Below, piece after piece: positions 19,351 to 30,632 of a stretch of DNA of 64,000 nucleotides (positions are counted from its first letter, which is position 1; each line of letters starts with the position of its first letter). The position numbers and the translations under genes are program-made. The notes under the pieces are model-generated. The model searched no databases and had not been told where the DNA came from. It saw only the letters and a program-made list of their open reading frames with translations. This DNA is from Oasisia sp. SBJ-2009. Taxonomy: Eukaryota > Annelida > Polychaeta > Sabellida > Siboglinidae. The stretch spans positions 21,075,326 through 21,139,325 of the forward strand of contig OZ024866.1 of NCBI GenBank assembly GCA_964017155.1. The letters run 5' to 3'.

Positions 19351-20466
19351 TGCTACTCTCACACAGTGGCAAATATCCTTGCGAATGTAAAAATTTGTTA
19401 TTCGCGGCAAATTCGCCAAAAACGATACGATTGGCCAGGATAATTACTGAAACAAGTGAAGCCTTACAAATGGTTTCGAATGCTTGCGAATTTCTTACGA
19501 ATCCTTGCGAATTTCTTACGAATCCTTGCGAATTTCTTACGAAGATTACGATTACTTAGCCGAATTTCTTGTGAATCCATTGCAAATGTTAAGAATACTT
19601 ACGAATGGCTTTGCGAATTTTGCGAATGCTTGCGAACGCCTTACAAATGAAACGAATACACAACGCATGCGCTGCGAAACCCCTTGCCCATGTTTCGCTG
19701 TGTCAGTTTTATTCGCCAGGCTATCTTGAATAGTCAAGATTGTTTTATTCATATTATTTATTTTGACAGTTTTACAGTCACAATCTGGATTCCAGACTGT
19801 TATTTGTTCTTAACTGAACTTTTACTTATTTGTTTTGGAACTTTTATTTGCACAAAATAAATAATGACTGTTATTTGTTCATAATTGAACTTTTACTTGT
19901 TTGTTTTATTATGGAATTGTTAAAATACATAGTTCCTAAAAGCATTACAAATCAAAAACATTACAACATTAAACATTAAGTCCCAACATATAATAAGCCA
20001 CAAATTATATATGTATATTTAAAATACATTAAATTCATAAAATATATTTCAGTCCTAAAATGTCTCAGTCCCATAATATAGTAGGTGCCCAAAACAAATA
20101 TATTGTTGAAGACTTCATACACCATGTTGTCCTGCCATGGGACTGATTCTGCTGGGCTGTTGAAGTACAGCTTCATGAATGAATGCTAGCAAATCCTTAC
20201 AAATGTCTTACGATCACTATAAATGCCTTGCCATCAATAAGAATGTCTTGCGATTGCTTACAAAAATGTTGCGAAAACAATAAGAATATGCTTTCCTGGC
20301 GAATATTAGGAGCATGTTCCTAATATTCGCAACACGCCAGGAACGACCGCGAATGCTTACGAACACCTACGAATGTCTGGCGATCACTTTGTGATCATTG
20401 CGAATTGGTGGCGAATTGCATTCGTAAGCCCATTCGCCATATATTCGCCACTGTGTGAGAGTAGCA
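19351..20466. mobile_element. 1.1 kb non-autonomous DNA transposon with TAA target duplication
   Basis: The left end TGCTACTCTCACACAGTGGC is repeated inverted at the right end. The match extends about six further bases with one mismatch (about 26 bp in all). TAA flanks both ends (19348-19350 and 20467-20469), matching the 3-bp TWA preference of PIF/Harbinger elements. Subterminal regions on both sides are packed with TTRCGAAT words (CTTGCGAAT, CTTACGAAT), possible transposase binding sites. An internal 13-bp perfect inverted repeat lies at 20300-20330. There is no coding capacity, so it needs a transposase in trans. Confidence 0.8.
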
Positions 20467-20675
20467 TAAACTCCACCATTGAGCATTTGAATTGGATGAG
20501 AATTATCACCTGGTCTTGAAATAGCAAATCACAACTATTCTATTGAAGCATTCAATCCTGACCTACCTAAGCAAGACGAGGATCTGGGCTGACCATTGCA
20601 CTGATCAATATGGCACCAAAGCATGCACGAAGATGGCAGCATCTCTTCTGAAGAAGAAATGCTGAGAACTATCTA
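20467..20675. other. gap: no gene
   Basis: Short spacer between the MITE and the minisatellite; nothing recognised. Confidence 0.5.
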
Positions 20676-20890
20676 CAGGCGTGGGTCACCGATCTGGACT
20701 GGAGAAGTAGAAATATCTTCAGGCGTGGGTCACCGATCTGGACTGGAGAAGTAGAAATATCTTCAGGCGTGGGTCACCGATCTGGACTGGAGAAGTAGAA
20801 ATATCTTCAGGCGTGGGTCACTGATCTGGACTGGAGAAGTACAAATATCTCCAGGCGTGGGTCACCGATCTGGTCTGGATAATTAGAAGT
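20676..20890. repeat. 44-bp minisatellite, five copies
   Basis: CAGGCGTGGGTCACCGATCT starts units at 20676, 20720, 20764, 20808 and 20852, an exact 44-base period. The inner copies are almost identical and the last is degraded. The period is not a multiple of three, so no protein repeat is implied. Confidence 0.95.
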
Positions 20891-21852
20891 GACACAGGAT
20901 TGTCACATGTGTTTTGTCGCGTATACAACTCACAGTTTAGTGTTGCTGCAGCATGCAAAAATGATGCAATTCGCCAGCGCCAACATCCCTACATGTGAAC
21001 CTTGACTGAGCGTCAAGTGAACAATCGTGCCACTTCACTTTTTGTGGTAGTCACCAGCCAAAGCCCCAGTCCTCTTCGTGATTCTCAACAGATAGGGTGA
21101 TGGAATAGATAAATCACCTGCAAACTAAATACAGTGAACCCTGTTGACCATCATCCTTTTGGGTATCGGCCAACCAAACCACAATGACAGCAGACTAACT
21201 CCATGTGTGTCCACCAGTCAGGACAATTGTAGTGGAGTAGATGTCATAGTGAATACTCAGAGTAGTAATGAGACAAGTGTTAGGGTAGTTACAACACCAC
21301 AATGGGAGTTTGACCAGGACAATAACAATGGAGTAGGTGTCAAAGCAGACACTGTGTAGTACTGGGGCAAATGTCAAAAGTAAACACAATAGCAGAAGCA
21401 ATTTGGACTACGGACCAACAATCTCACCCAGGTTATTATGAGCCCTGGACATATCTAATAGCAGAAGCCTTGACAAAGGTGTGTTCTGAGACAATATCCA
21501 GAGTGCACAAGCTTGAGGGTGAAATGTTGGGATTGAGGTCTCCAGGCTGCCCTGGGGCATTATGCATGGACAACTAATAGTCAGAGACAATGCTATTGTC
21601 CGAGACAATAAACGTTGGGACTTCTGCCATGGCGAATTTGGTATCCATGAACCGGACGTTAGACAGAGACACTGAAGTAATCTTGAGTCTTTTACGCAAT
21701 TGTCCCGACGTTTGGAATGGAACTAATTTTAGATTACCTGGTAGGCTTTAAGGGGAATTGCCAATATTTCTTATGAAGTGCGCAGTCGCGGCCTACAGCT
21801 GACTTCATAAAACCACTTCCTTCCGGGCAGTTGTTGTCGGCTGTCACCAGAA
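20891..21852. other. gap: no gene recognised
   Basis: Small ORFs at 21144-21359 and 21371-21577 lack recognisable motifs. A GTTGTAGTGGAGTAG-type word repeats at about 21225 and 21325, hinting at an old local repeat. Confidence 0.4.
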
Positions 21853-22621
21853 AAAGGAAAATGTCGGGACAAGGAGAGATTTCGTCGAAAAGAGTAAAAA
21901 AACAAAATGCAGCGATTTAGAAAATGTGACTTTATTAGAAGAAATAGAAAAAGAAAAGGAGTTATTAACTTCACACTTCCAAAACGGAGTGATGCTAAAA
22001 AGAAAAGATATATGGCAACACATTGCCGATTCTGTGAATGCAGTGGGTGGTAATGGTCGGAGTGTCAGGCAGGTGAAAAAGAGGTGGACAGATATGAAAT
22101 CTGCAGTCATCGACCGGCAATGCAGAAGCATGACTACAGGAGGTGGGTGCCTCTGTTCCAGAGATACATTATGAAGATGTGATCAAATGGATAATCGGGG
22201 AAACCACCAACCTGGTGAACGGGGTGGAAGGTAAGAGCCAAGTTCCAACCAGCTGTAAGATCCATGCATTCTTTCTAGCATTACAAATAATATTGTTAAA
22301 ACATATTGCGTAACATATACAATTATCAGTCTTAATTAGGTATTTCTTTTCTAGGCCTGTCGATGTCATCCAAATTCAGAATTGCAGATTTTGAATGCAC
22401 ATTTGGCCTTGGCTAATAATAAGAAGCACTGAATTAACTCCCCTTGACTTTGAACCTGTTTGTAACAGTAGATGCATGACACTTTGCAAAGACACTTGTT
22501 TCTTTGAGTGAGTGTTAAAGCAGTAATATTATAATTATAACTACAACGAATGATTTCTATTCTGACAGTAGATATGCCCACGGACTCCTATGTGACAGCT
22601 GATGAACCTTCACAATGTTTA
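21853..22621 (+). pseudogene. NAIF1/Myb-SANT-like gene with two frameshifts
   Basis: The first exon encodes SDLENVTLLEEIEKEKELL, HFQNGVMLKRKDIWQHIAD, VGGNGRSVRQVKKRWTDMKS and, after a frame change, VPEIHYEDVIKWIIGETTN and LVNGVE, ending at GAAG|GTAAGA (22230). This is the Myb/SANT-like domain plus following segment of NAIF1-like and Harbinger accessory proteins, which bind DNA. One frame change lies in the A-rich run at 21895-21912, separating the plausible Met (21861, MSGQGEISSKR) from the domain. The second is at about 22143-22155. Possible later exons: from 22355 after TTCTAG, and 22569-22621 (DMPTDSYVTADEPSQCL) between ACAG and GTAAGC. Homopolymer sequencing error could explain the first shift. 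Confidence 0.65.
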
Positions 22622-24003
22622 GGTAAGCATAGTTTTGTGTTTGTCTGTGTTAGCATAGTTTGCAATCAGATCCGAATAGAACATAATTTATTCATATCGT
22701 TTAATAGTATGCCAATTGGATAAGCCTCTGGTTACGAGCTTATAAGTAATGAACATCTTACGTATGCAAATAAAAAACTCCATGTTCTCATTGTAAGCAA
22801 GTTGAACGACGGTCGTTTGGTATTCAATGCGTTTATTGATAAAGAATACGCTCCCAGAGGGCGGCACGCTCTGTAATAGATATATAATATCGTACACTAC
22901 ATAAATATAATACAATTCCAAGTACGTATCTATCAACATATTATATACACCATATATTCTTGTGTTGTTCTATAAATCAATATATTATTACATCACTACA
23001 CATTATTACACCTGTAGTAACAGTATTAATAACATAGAACAATCTAACTTGTACACGTTATAATTAAGCACTAGATATAAAGCATTACCAACACTAATGG
23101 AATACTTGTTGGTTATAATGAACAAACAATTAACGTAATACATACCCTGTAACTCTAATAACTCGCTCTCGCACCACTTGGCAGAGCCGGCGCCTATTTC
23201 TGGCAAGCCCGCTTATCTGCAAGGTGGTAATATATAAACGTAATATAGTCTAGAAACTCGAGTTACATAGTTGCAACAATGCACACAGTATACAACGTAA
23301 TAATAGTTAGACACGATTGTCTTACGTTCGTTACATGAGCGCAGCTTTAGAATTGGACTGCCACGCCCTAACCGGCCACGCCTATTTTACTAATGTATAA
23401 AGTATAACGAATAACGAATATAGCCGCATGATTCAAACCAATATACTTACATGCAATATCATGTGTAACAAGAATCTAATACATACATAAAACGAATATA
23501 TAAATATAACAAATCAATCTTACCAGGCCGCTGGTTATATACTGGGTTACTGGGTACAAGTGTTGACCGGTCGCTAGATGTAGTTGTTGACCAGTCGCTG
23601 GCCCAGGGCAAACTGCGCCTCAGCAGTTGTCCAGCTCGACCAGCTGGGCGTGGCCTTATACTACAGGGCCCTCTGGCGACTATCAGTATCCACCAGGGTT
23701 ACATCATGTCACTTTTATGCACTATACACCTCAAGATTGTAGTGAGAGTTATATGTTTGTGTCAGGAGACTTAGCCACATGTAATATGTTAATTAGAATT
23801 TTTTTTTTTAGTTTTTCGACGTGTATAGCTAGATCGGGCAATGCAATACTACAGAGTTTCATGAATAGTGATGCTCTGTATACTTCACCACTGGGTCGCC
23901 ATTGGCAGAAAATGCTATATGTATATAGTTATACTTTTGTTTTTTATATGGAAGAAAAGTTCGGGAATAAACTTATTGAACTGAATTGAAAACATACTTA
24001 TTG
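22622..24003. other. gap: no gene recognised
   Basis: AT-rich to 23150, then GC-richer. GTTGACCGGTCGCTAG and GTTGACCAGTCGCTGG form a short direct repeat near 23560 and 23585. The 120-codon open frame at 23627-23989 has no recognisable motif. Confidence 0.4.
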
Positions 24004-24118
24004 CAACACTGAATCGTACCGTCGTCGTGTGCCGCTTAAGTTTGCAAATGGTCAGTAAACACTGCTGTTTTAGACACACAGTGTCTGTCAAAACATTCGT
24101 GTTACACCACCTCTTCAA

Positions 24119-24220
24119 ATGGATCGACAACACCTCGGAAGTGACTCAGATGCTGAAATCGGACTGCATATCTTTTTAAAAAACGACGAACTTTGACGAA
24201 ATCGACCAATTTCTACGTTA
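24119..24220 (+). pseudogene. broken copy of the MDRQHL exon
   Basis: It begins MDRQHLGSDSDAEIGLHI like the exon at 34668 but shifts frame after GLHI and stops. The downstream CTACGTTAG shows that the splice donor GTGAGT of the intact copy is mutated to GTTAGC. The protein is not identified. Confidence 0.5.
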
Positions 24221-24461
24221 GCTGTCATCTTTGTTTGTCTCAGAACGGCGTTGAGCACGCTCTTGGACATACTCAGGATTTGGATGTTTCGTGCTCAAGT
24301 CTGAGTACGATATCATACTGTGGTAAGCCTGGGTAATTGTAATTTATATAATTAAATTATGTTATTAATGAATGTGTTGTGAAATGTTTATTCAGATGTG
24401 TTGGGACTCTAAAAGAAGGGGGAAGTGTGATTAGCCTTAAAACATCATAAGGAGGGAAGAA

Positions 24462-24665
24462 TGTGGTAGGTCAGGACCCACTCATGGTAGCATGATAGTT
24501 GCAACGCCTCGGAATGCCCCCCGGAATACCCTCTTTGTTAGGTATATAAGGGCTGCAAACATTGTACACTGTGCTGTGAATAAAGACCTATGAAGCAACA
24601 TCCAATCATCGTCATGCTAGGCCGTCGCACTAGCAGTCATTCCGATGTAATACGTGTGTGTGGCA
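24462..24665 (+). mobile_element. candidate solo LTR (204 bp)
   Basis: The segment begins TGTGGTAGGT and ends GTGTGGCA, so it has TG...CA ends, and is flanked by AGAA on both sides (24458-24461 and 24666-24669), a possible 4-bp target duplication. Inside are a TATATAAG box at about 24542 and GTGAATAAAGACC with AATAAA at about 24580, in the order expected of U3-R-U5. No internal retroelement sequence adjoins it. The 4-bp duplication could be coincidence. Confidence 0.5.
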
Positions 24666-24862
24666 AGAAAGACGACAACAAACTGCAAGTATATCACACT
24701 TATTTATACTTGTGTTGTCATCGCCCAGATGCCAGACACCGTTTACAACAATACTCAGAAAGTTTGCTGGCCTCCGTGAGTATGAGCATGGTATGAAAGC
24801 GAGGCTTGAGCATGGAATTTGAGCACTATGCACTGAGTACGGCTTTATAACCTCGGGCCCAG

Positions 24863-25019
24863 AAGGAAGGAGTACTGCGACAAACTCCACAATTAGTAGC
24901 TGACTTCTGATCAAACCTTGCTGGATATACTGAAGAACATTGATACATCATAGGAGGATGCACCTGTTTTAAAAGCTGAGGTGGAATCAGCTATTAACAA
25001 ACTTAAGGATGGTAAATCA
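24863..25019 (+). pseudogene. LINE reverse transcriptase, left part of a split copy
   Basis: The frame gives LDILKNIDTS, a stop, then EDAPVLKAEVESAINKLKDG and KSPG. This is the conserved start of a LINE reverse transcriptase (the 'EV..AI..LK.GKSPG.D' motif). It stops at the left terminus of the 25020-34978 insertion. The continuation GIKGVTADMVK stands immediately after the right terminus at 34979, so the two halves were once contiguous. Confidence 0.75.
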
Positions 25020-25029
25020 CCAGGGCCTG

Positions 25030-25898
25030 AGATTACGAAGCCGTACTCGGTGCTCATGCTCAACTCCGTACTCATACTCAGATTTCATGCTCAGCGGAGA
25101 AACCGTGCTCACGGTGATTACGAAACGTCTTGAGTACGTACTCAACTGAGTACGCCGCCTTAAGCATATGCTCAACGGCGAGATCTCGTTTGACGCGATG
25201 ACCCACTTTTATTCAACTACGGAAGCGGCCCGATGGAACTCTCTAGTTGACGAAGATAACAAACTTGCAACTATTTATAAACAATATAAACTTCCGACTA
25301 TAAAACGATGATGGACGAAGACCTTCGCAGTTGTGACTTGTGGTTATTTTTGGTGAAAAACGAATGGAATATCGACATAATACCTTTTGCATGGTCACGG
25401 AACTTACTTCGCAGTGAACAACGGAACAGCAATTATACACGCAATAAAAAATAAATAGTACATAAACCAGAATTAGCCTGCGTTTATCACGCTGTACTCG
25501 GTGCTTCTAAATAAATAAATAAATAAATATCTTAGCATCCGTGCTTGTATCACAGCTTATATTGTATTCAATAAATCAATCGTAATTTTACAATGCTAAG
25601 ATAGCGCAAATGTTATTTATACTACTGAAATATAAATATGTTACACTGTAATACGTGTCATATTTTGACAAAGTACTTGTAAGGGAGCGACCGTAATTGA
25701 TCAGTTGTGCCGGAGGAGTCACAGAAATACACATTTCTGATATTAAGCTAACACCATATCCAATCACAAACTTGTAAAGTTGCCTCCCCAAAATTCGTGC
25801 TGATGCAGTTCAGTGGCATTTAATATTATGTCCACAATAGTGTATATAAAGACAAATTATTACTTGCCATGCATTAGACTAGTTCAAAGGGTCACATG
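25030..25898. other. left subterminal region of the composite; no gene
   Basis: The first 230 bases are dense in GTACTC, GTGCTC and ATGCTC words in both orientations, for instance GAGTACGTACTCAACTGAG. After that it is plain AT-rich with a short (AAAT)n tract at 25508. GTCACATG at 25891-25898 is the left target duplication of the first hAT copy. Confidence 0.6.
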
Positions 25899-26011
25899 TA
25901 GTGCTGGTTCGATACCAAAATTATCGAAGTATCGCAATACTTGCGAAAGTTCGATACCGATATTTAGTGGTATCGCGATACTTCGATATTTTTGGTATCG
26001 AACGCCCACTA

Positions 26012-26118
26012 TTCGATACCTTCGATACCTTCGATACCTTCGATACCTTCGATACCTTCGATACCTTCGATACCTTCGATACCTTCGATACCTTCGATAC
26101 CTTCGATACCTTCGATAT
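26012..26118. repeat. 9-bp minisatellite TTCGATACC (about 12 copies)
   Basis: A tandem run of TTCGATACC inside hAT copy 1. The unit is contained in the element's own terminus (GGTTCGATACC), so it is probably an expansion of a terminal motif. Because nine is a multiple of three, all frames stay open and give FDT, SIP, RYL or RYR repeats, which are artefacts. Confidence 0.95.
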
Positions 26119-26628
26119 TCGATACTCGACACCGAGTCCGAGTCCATTCGACGAAGTCGATGCGAAGGCGCAACATCGTTGTTGGTGACGACGTTGTTTA
26201 CAGGAGCTATCACTACAGCGCTTCGTAGCCTAAATTGACTTAGGCGTGGTTGTTTAAAAAATAATATAACATAAAATGTGAATTGTTTTCTAAAACTTTA
26301 TTGTAGAATTAGTCTCTATAATAACTGTTTTCTGTGTGCTATCTTAGCGTAGGTCAGACTTCACTTAGCCTCGTTACCCAAACCAAAGTTCGTATGTGAC
26401 GCTCTCGTTTGGTGGCAGTACCATGCCATCTTTCTCCCTACTTTATTTACGGTTACGCATACAAAAACACACATCCTATAGTATTTGTATAGAGTGTTTA
26501 TTGCACGCACTAGTATTTATGAAACTAGTTTAATAATAATATTATTAATATAAATATTTATTCGAGCGCGATGCGGAGGTTATGTTTATCCAGGTTCCGT
26601 TTGGTGGCGCCACCATTTGTCGTACACG

Positions 26629-26795
26629 ATGCCCACAACCAAGGCGAACGACAACAAGTCGCAACGTTCATCGCTAATAATTTGGCAGTTTTCCAACAAA
26701 GAGTGTCTGCTGTGCTAGAGGCATCTCAAAGATAACGGGGGAAATACATCGAATTTGAAGAAACATGTCACCATTCAAGAAGCTATCAAAACGTG
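26629..26795 (+). pseudogene. BED-type zinc finger remnant of a hAT transposase
   Basis: From ATG the frame gives MPTTKANDNKSQRSS, IIWQFSNKECLLC, a TAG, then RHLKDNGGNTSNLKKHVT. The order W, C-x2-C, GGNTSNLKKH is that of the BED DNA-binding finger at the N-terminus of hAT transposases and ZBED proteins. The second zinc His pair is incomplete and the in-frame TAG is shared with copy 2 (31282), so the stop predates the duplication of the two copies. Confidence 0.65.
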
Positions 26796-27032
26796 ATGAT
26801 CAATTTTCATCGTATGGGCTATGGCGTCGTCGACGTCGTGGACAACGTCGCATTGCCATTGACTCGAGAACGTATTCTATCGAAATATTCGACAGTGAGC
26901 GAGCAATGGACATCTAGTTACATTCGAAGCGAATCGCCATCGGTTGCCGAATCTACTAAGTAACAGCGGCAAACATCGCCAAGAATTGACATACACGACG
27001 TGACTGATTAACGATGACGATGTGCTTACTGC

Positions 27033-28148
27033 TAGGGATGGGACGATTAATCGCGGTTCACGGTATTCGCGGTTTTAAGGCTCACGGTTCGGTGCACCGT
27101 CGTCAGTTTGCGTACCGCGGTTTTTTTCGATTTTTATAAATGGCACATTGTCATCGCCTAATCGGTGTTTCCGTACATGGCGAACATGGCCACCACTGAT
27201 AAACTTGTGTACGATTAAAGTTTAGAAACTTAAGCTAAGTATTAGGTTAGTTTAGAATAAAACCGGAATCCAGATTTAGCGACACCGCAATAAAATATTG
27301 ACGTAACGCCACGGTAATCTACGCCTACGCTACGGCTGCGGCCTTCGCGTAACAGTCGCCGGCGATGTCGACTTTAGTTTAGCAAGATTTTGTTTTGTAA
27401 ATATTATTCGTCACAGCAATAAAAATGATTACATTTTATGACCTAGCGTATGTATATGTGATATGAGTTATTAGAGAGGAAGTTTCGAGGCTGTAGGAGG
27501 TCGTTTTCATGATTAGATCAGAAAGTAAAAGATCGTTTTGCGGCACTGGAAAGAAAAACAAAATGGCGACCGCGGTGCGATTACCCAGATGCCATGAGGT
27601 GGCAGCACTTTTTAGCCCCTCAGACCGAATTTGAAATAAATTAACTGAGAATAGTATTTATATCACATATAATTTAAAAAACAATTCAAAATGAGGATAC
27701 TCTTTATCAGATATTATTTATAAAAAAACCGATTCAAAAGTAAACTTATACTGAAACGTGTCACACATAAAATAAACAGAATAAATATTTTTTTTAAATA
27801 TTTTTTATGTTGCCTCATTTATTATTTTCTCCTTTTTATTTTGTGTATTTTACTACTTAGTGGTTGTAAGCGCCCCCTAGTGTTGATGTTAGTCGTTGTA
27901 AGCGCCCCCTAGTGTTGAATGTTGCAAACCCCTCACGAGAGACCACCCCTCTTTTAAGACCGCCCCACTGATCTGGGGGGGGGGGCGGTCTTAAATGAGG
28001 GGTTCCACTGTACTGCACTTAAAATTTTTCATTAAAAATGTTGTGTGATAGGTGGCGTGGTTGTGAAAAATATCGTGAATATATCGAACCGTGGGTCAAA
28101 TATCGAAAATCGAACCGAAAATTTAAAATATGTATCGTCCCATCCCTA
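27033..28148. mobile_element. nested hAT-type MITE with perfect 8-bp target duplication
   Basis: Ends are TAGGGATGGGACGAT and its exact inverse ATCGTCCCATCCCTA. CTTACTGC flanks both sides (27025-27032 and 28149-28156). The homologous place in hAT copy 2 (about 31670) has a single CTTACTGC and no insertion. The 1116-bp element has no protein-coding capacity. Inside, GTTGTAAGCGCCCCCTAGTG occurs twice near 27885 and 27915, and TAAGACCGCCCC pairs with GGGGCGGTCTTA at about 27956-27993, possibly the end of a third nested element. Confidence 0.92.
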
Positions 28149-29204
28149 CTTACTGCATCTACTCAGCGACTACTGTCACTCACTGTGACACTGCCAGTCA
28201 CTGGCACTGGCCAAACAGATTCACCACTGGCAGAGTCAGAGGTAGAGGAAGAAACTGACCGGTTCTTGAAAACAGTTGCAAAAACATTATGGGGCTTGTT
28301 ATGTGTACTTGATAACGTGGTAATTTAAGTTTTATATAAAAAAAAAGTGTGAACTGGGAAGTGCAATTGTAATTTTTATTAATATATGTTAAATCACAGT
28401 TATCTTTACGATACAATTAATTATAAAACAGTTATTACAGTGAGTGTGCAGCTGTGCTGGCAGTGGCACTATAATAAGTGATAGGTGTATTTATATTTAA
28501 TATAATAATAACATATTATTTGTATGTTATGTTTTAGCTGTATTTGTTGATGGTCACTTTAGGAAACACATTGAATTGAAATTAAGCTGCTATATTATAG
28601 TGTATTTACAAACAGCTGGGGTGAAGTACTGTTATTAATTTAAAATAATTCAGTGCAATTGATGAATTTATTTGTCACTAGGTATTTTATTGCAGTTGTC
28701 TTTATTGTTTTAATTTTATATTACAGTTACCTTTTAGTTTTACAACAGTAATAAATTATATTGAAACTGTTGTTTGTTTACTTAAATAAAATGAAAATTG
28801 CATTTTAATCATTGTTTGCATGACTATAAAATTATCACATATTTCCCTACTTGTAAGTGAAAAATTGTGTGTGTTTCTGTGGCATTAGTCTAAGTGGATA
28901 GTAGTGTGTTTCTTTGGAGATCTCTACTGTACTGAATTACACTTACAAGGTAAATTTTGAGAATCGAATAAAAATCTGGTATCGATTGATATCGAAGAAT
29001 TCTGGTATCGAACCAGCAATATATCGATCGGTATCGAAGAATTCTGGTATCGAACCAGCACTACTTCTGTTGCATACTGTTTCTACTGGGAACTGTGTTC
29101 TATCTGAATATTAGACTTACAACGTAAGTATCGAGTATCGAACAAAATTCAGGTATCGATCGGTATCGAACAAAACCTGGTATCGAACCAGCACTAGTCA
29201 CATG

Positions 29205-29690
29205 ACAGAAATCCGTGTTAGTATACATGTGTGACACTTTTGCCTTAAGTAACTAAAACTTCTCATAGTGCTGCATCAAGTTATTAAAACAGCTCAAAGA
29301 GATTTAGAATTATCTACCCGGAGGAATTCACTGAATTGAGAGGTCTGTGATGCCAACACTATGCAACCATGCCAGATGTGACGTAGCATAGTGCAATTCT
29401 GTCATGTAATTGTGAATGTAGACACTGAATTGAATTTATTCAACAAACAATTAAGTAACACATAAACATGAATCTAGATACAGCATCTATTTGCTATACA
29501 TGTATATATTCCATGCGAAACACAATTTATAGGCGTGTTGAAAGGAAATACAAAAAAATACTTATTATTTGTATTTTTGTATAGGTTTCTAAACTCATTT
29601 CTTGGATTAAATAAACGTTTGACTAGAAAATTATACACACTTTGCTATGTTTTTTATACAGTAATACATCATCCTATACTTTATTATAGT
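29205..29690. other. gap: no gene recognised
   Basis: AT-rich sequence between hAT copy 1 and the AGTCGGGGC repeat; the open frame at 29535-29753 carries no motif. Confidence 0.4.
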
Positions 29691-30519
29691 CGGGGCGCAC
29701 GGTGGTCGAAGTGGACACCTCGTGCTATTTTTGGTTGCCCTGTTGTTTTCTAAACTTCAAACCTTCCTTAACAATAATCCAGAGGGCAACCCTCTGAAAT
29801 CAGTGTACCTCACTCCGAAAATTGCACTTAAATTCAGACGTATAGGGTGCCGGAATGGCCGTTTAGTCACAATTGCAATTTGTTTTTCTCATAGTTTGTT
29901 TAGGGCTACAAAGCTAATTTTTATGGCAAACTATTCGTATTGCAGAGGAGCATAAACACAATAAATATCTTATTGAAATGTACATTTTAAGGGAATAGAT
30001 TCAGCAATATGTTAAAATAAACACTTCCGTTTCGTCATCGACATCATGTAACGTTTACCGTAGTTCTCTTAATATATATTCAAAATATATGGTTAACATA
30101 TCAAAATGATCCCCATTCATTCCTCTGTTGCTATATACCACGACATTGTAAAATTTATCAGCACATCACATGTTTTTGAACTAACATATACGTCACCCCT
30201 CATTTTGGATTGACGTAATGTTTTGACACAAAATGGGAATAACTAGTAAAATGGGGAGACTACAGGATCGATAGGGGGCGGTGATATGCAACTCAGGCAT
30301 GTGATGTAATCGGGCTAATTACGTGCACACGCTGTTTATTTACTTTTTCAGTTTATCTTTGAATTCTTTAGGCTCCAACTGTTATTCGTGCATAGTCGGG
30401 GCGCCTCGTGCTATTTTTGGTTGCCCTGTCATTTTCTAAATTTCAAACCTTCCTTAATAATATTTCGGAGGGCAACCCTCTGAAATCAGTGTACCTCACT
30501 CCGAAAATTGCATTTACAT
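29691..30519. repeat. AGTCGGGGC-ended repeat, two partial direct copies
   Basis: A segment starting TAGTCGGGGCGC at about 29691 and again at about 30393 shares CTCGTGCTATTTTTGGTTGC and GAGGGCAACCCTCTGAAATC. The second copy lacks about 20 bases near its start. The inverse GCCCCGACTA stands at 32745, immediately after hAT copy 2, so the repeat probably forms an element ending there, with ATTAT on both outer sides (about 29686-29690 and 32754-32758). No coding region was recognised. Confidence 0.55.
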
Positions 30520-30632
30520 TAGTGCTGGTTCGATACCAAAAATATCGAAGTATCGCGATACTTGCGAAAGTTCGATACCGATATTTAGTGGTATCGCGAT
30601 ACTTCGATATTTTTGGTATCGAATGCCCACTA

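Larger units (their letters stand above)
24004..24862 (+). mobile_element. fragment of the same element family as 25020-34978 (right end)
   Basis: From about 24004 the sequence matches 34548-34978, including a Met codon followed by DRQHL and SDSDAEIGLHI (24119) and the terminal stretch GAGTACGGCTT...GGGCCCAG ending near 24862. An insertion of about 430 bases at 24323-24752, absent from the other copy, carries a candidate solo LTR. The reading frame of the short exon is broken here by a small indel. Confidence 0.65.
25899..29196. mobile_element. hAT-type element copy 1 (non-autonomous, carries a nested MITE)
   Basis: Ends are TAGTGCTGGTTCGATACC and its inverse GGTATCGAACCAGCACTA, flanked by a perfect 8-bp duplication GTCACATG (25891-25898 and 29197-29204). 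TAGNG termini and 8-bp duplications are diagnostic of hAT. Near the left end is a 9-bp minisatellite; at 26629-26795 a broken BED zinc finger; near the right end three copies of CTGGTATCGAACCAGCA. Without the nested 27033-28148 element the length is about 2.17 kb, close to copy 2. No RNase H-like transposase core was seen, so it is an internally decayed derivative. Confidence 0.88.

Noticed and set aside
25899..25917. tRNA gene fragment at GGTTCGATACC
   Set aside because: No acceptor stem, A box or anticodon arm around it; it is the hAT terminus.
25884..26238. ORFs with (FDT)n, (RYL)n and (RRY)n repeats in hAT copies
   Set aside because: They exist in all frames because the 9-bp minisatellite unit is a multiple of three.
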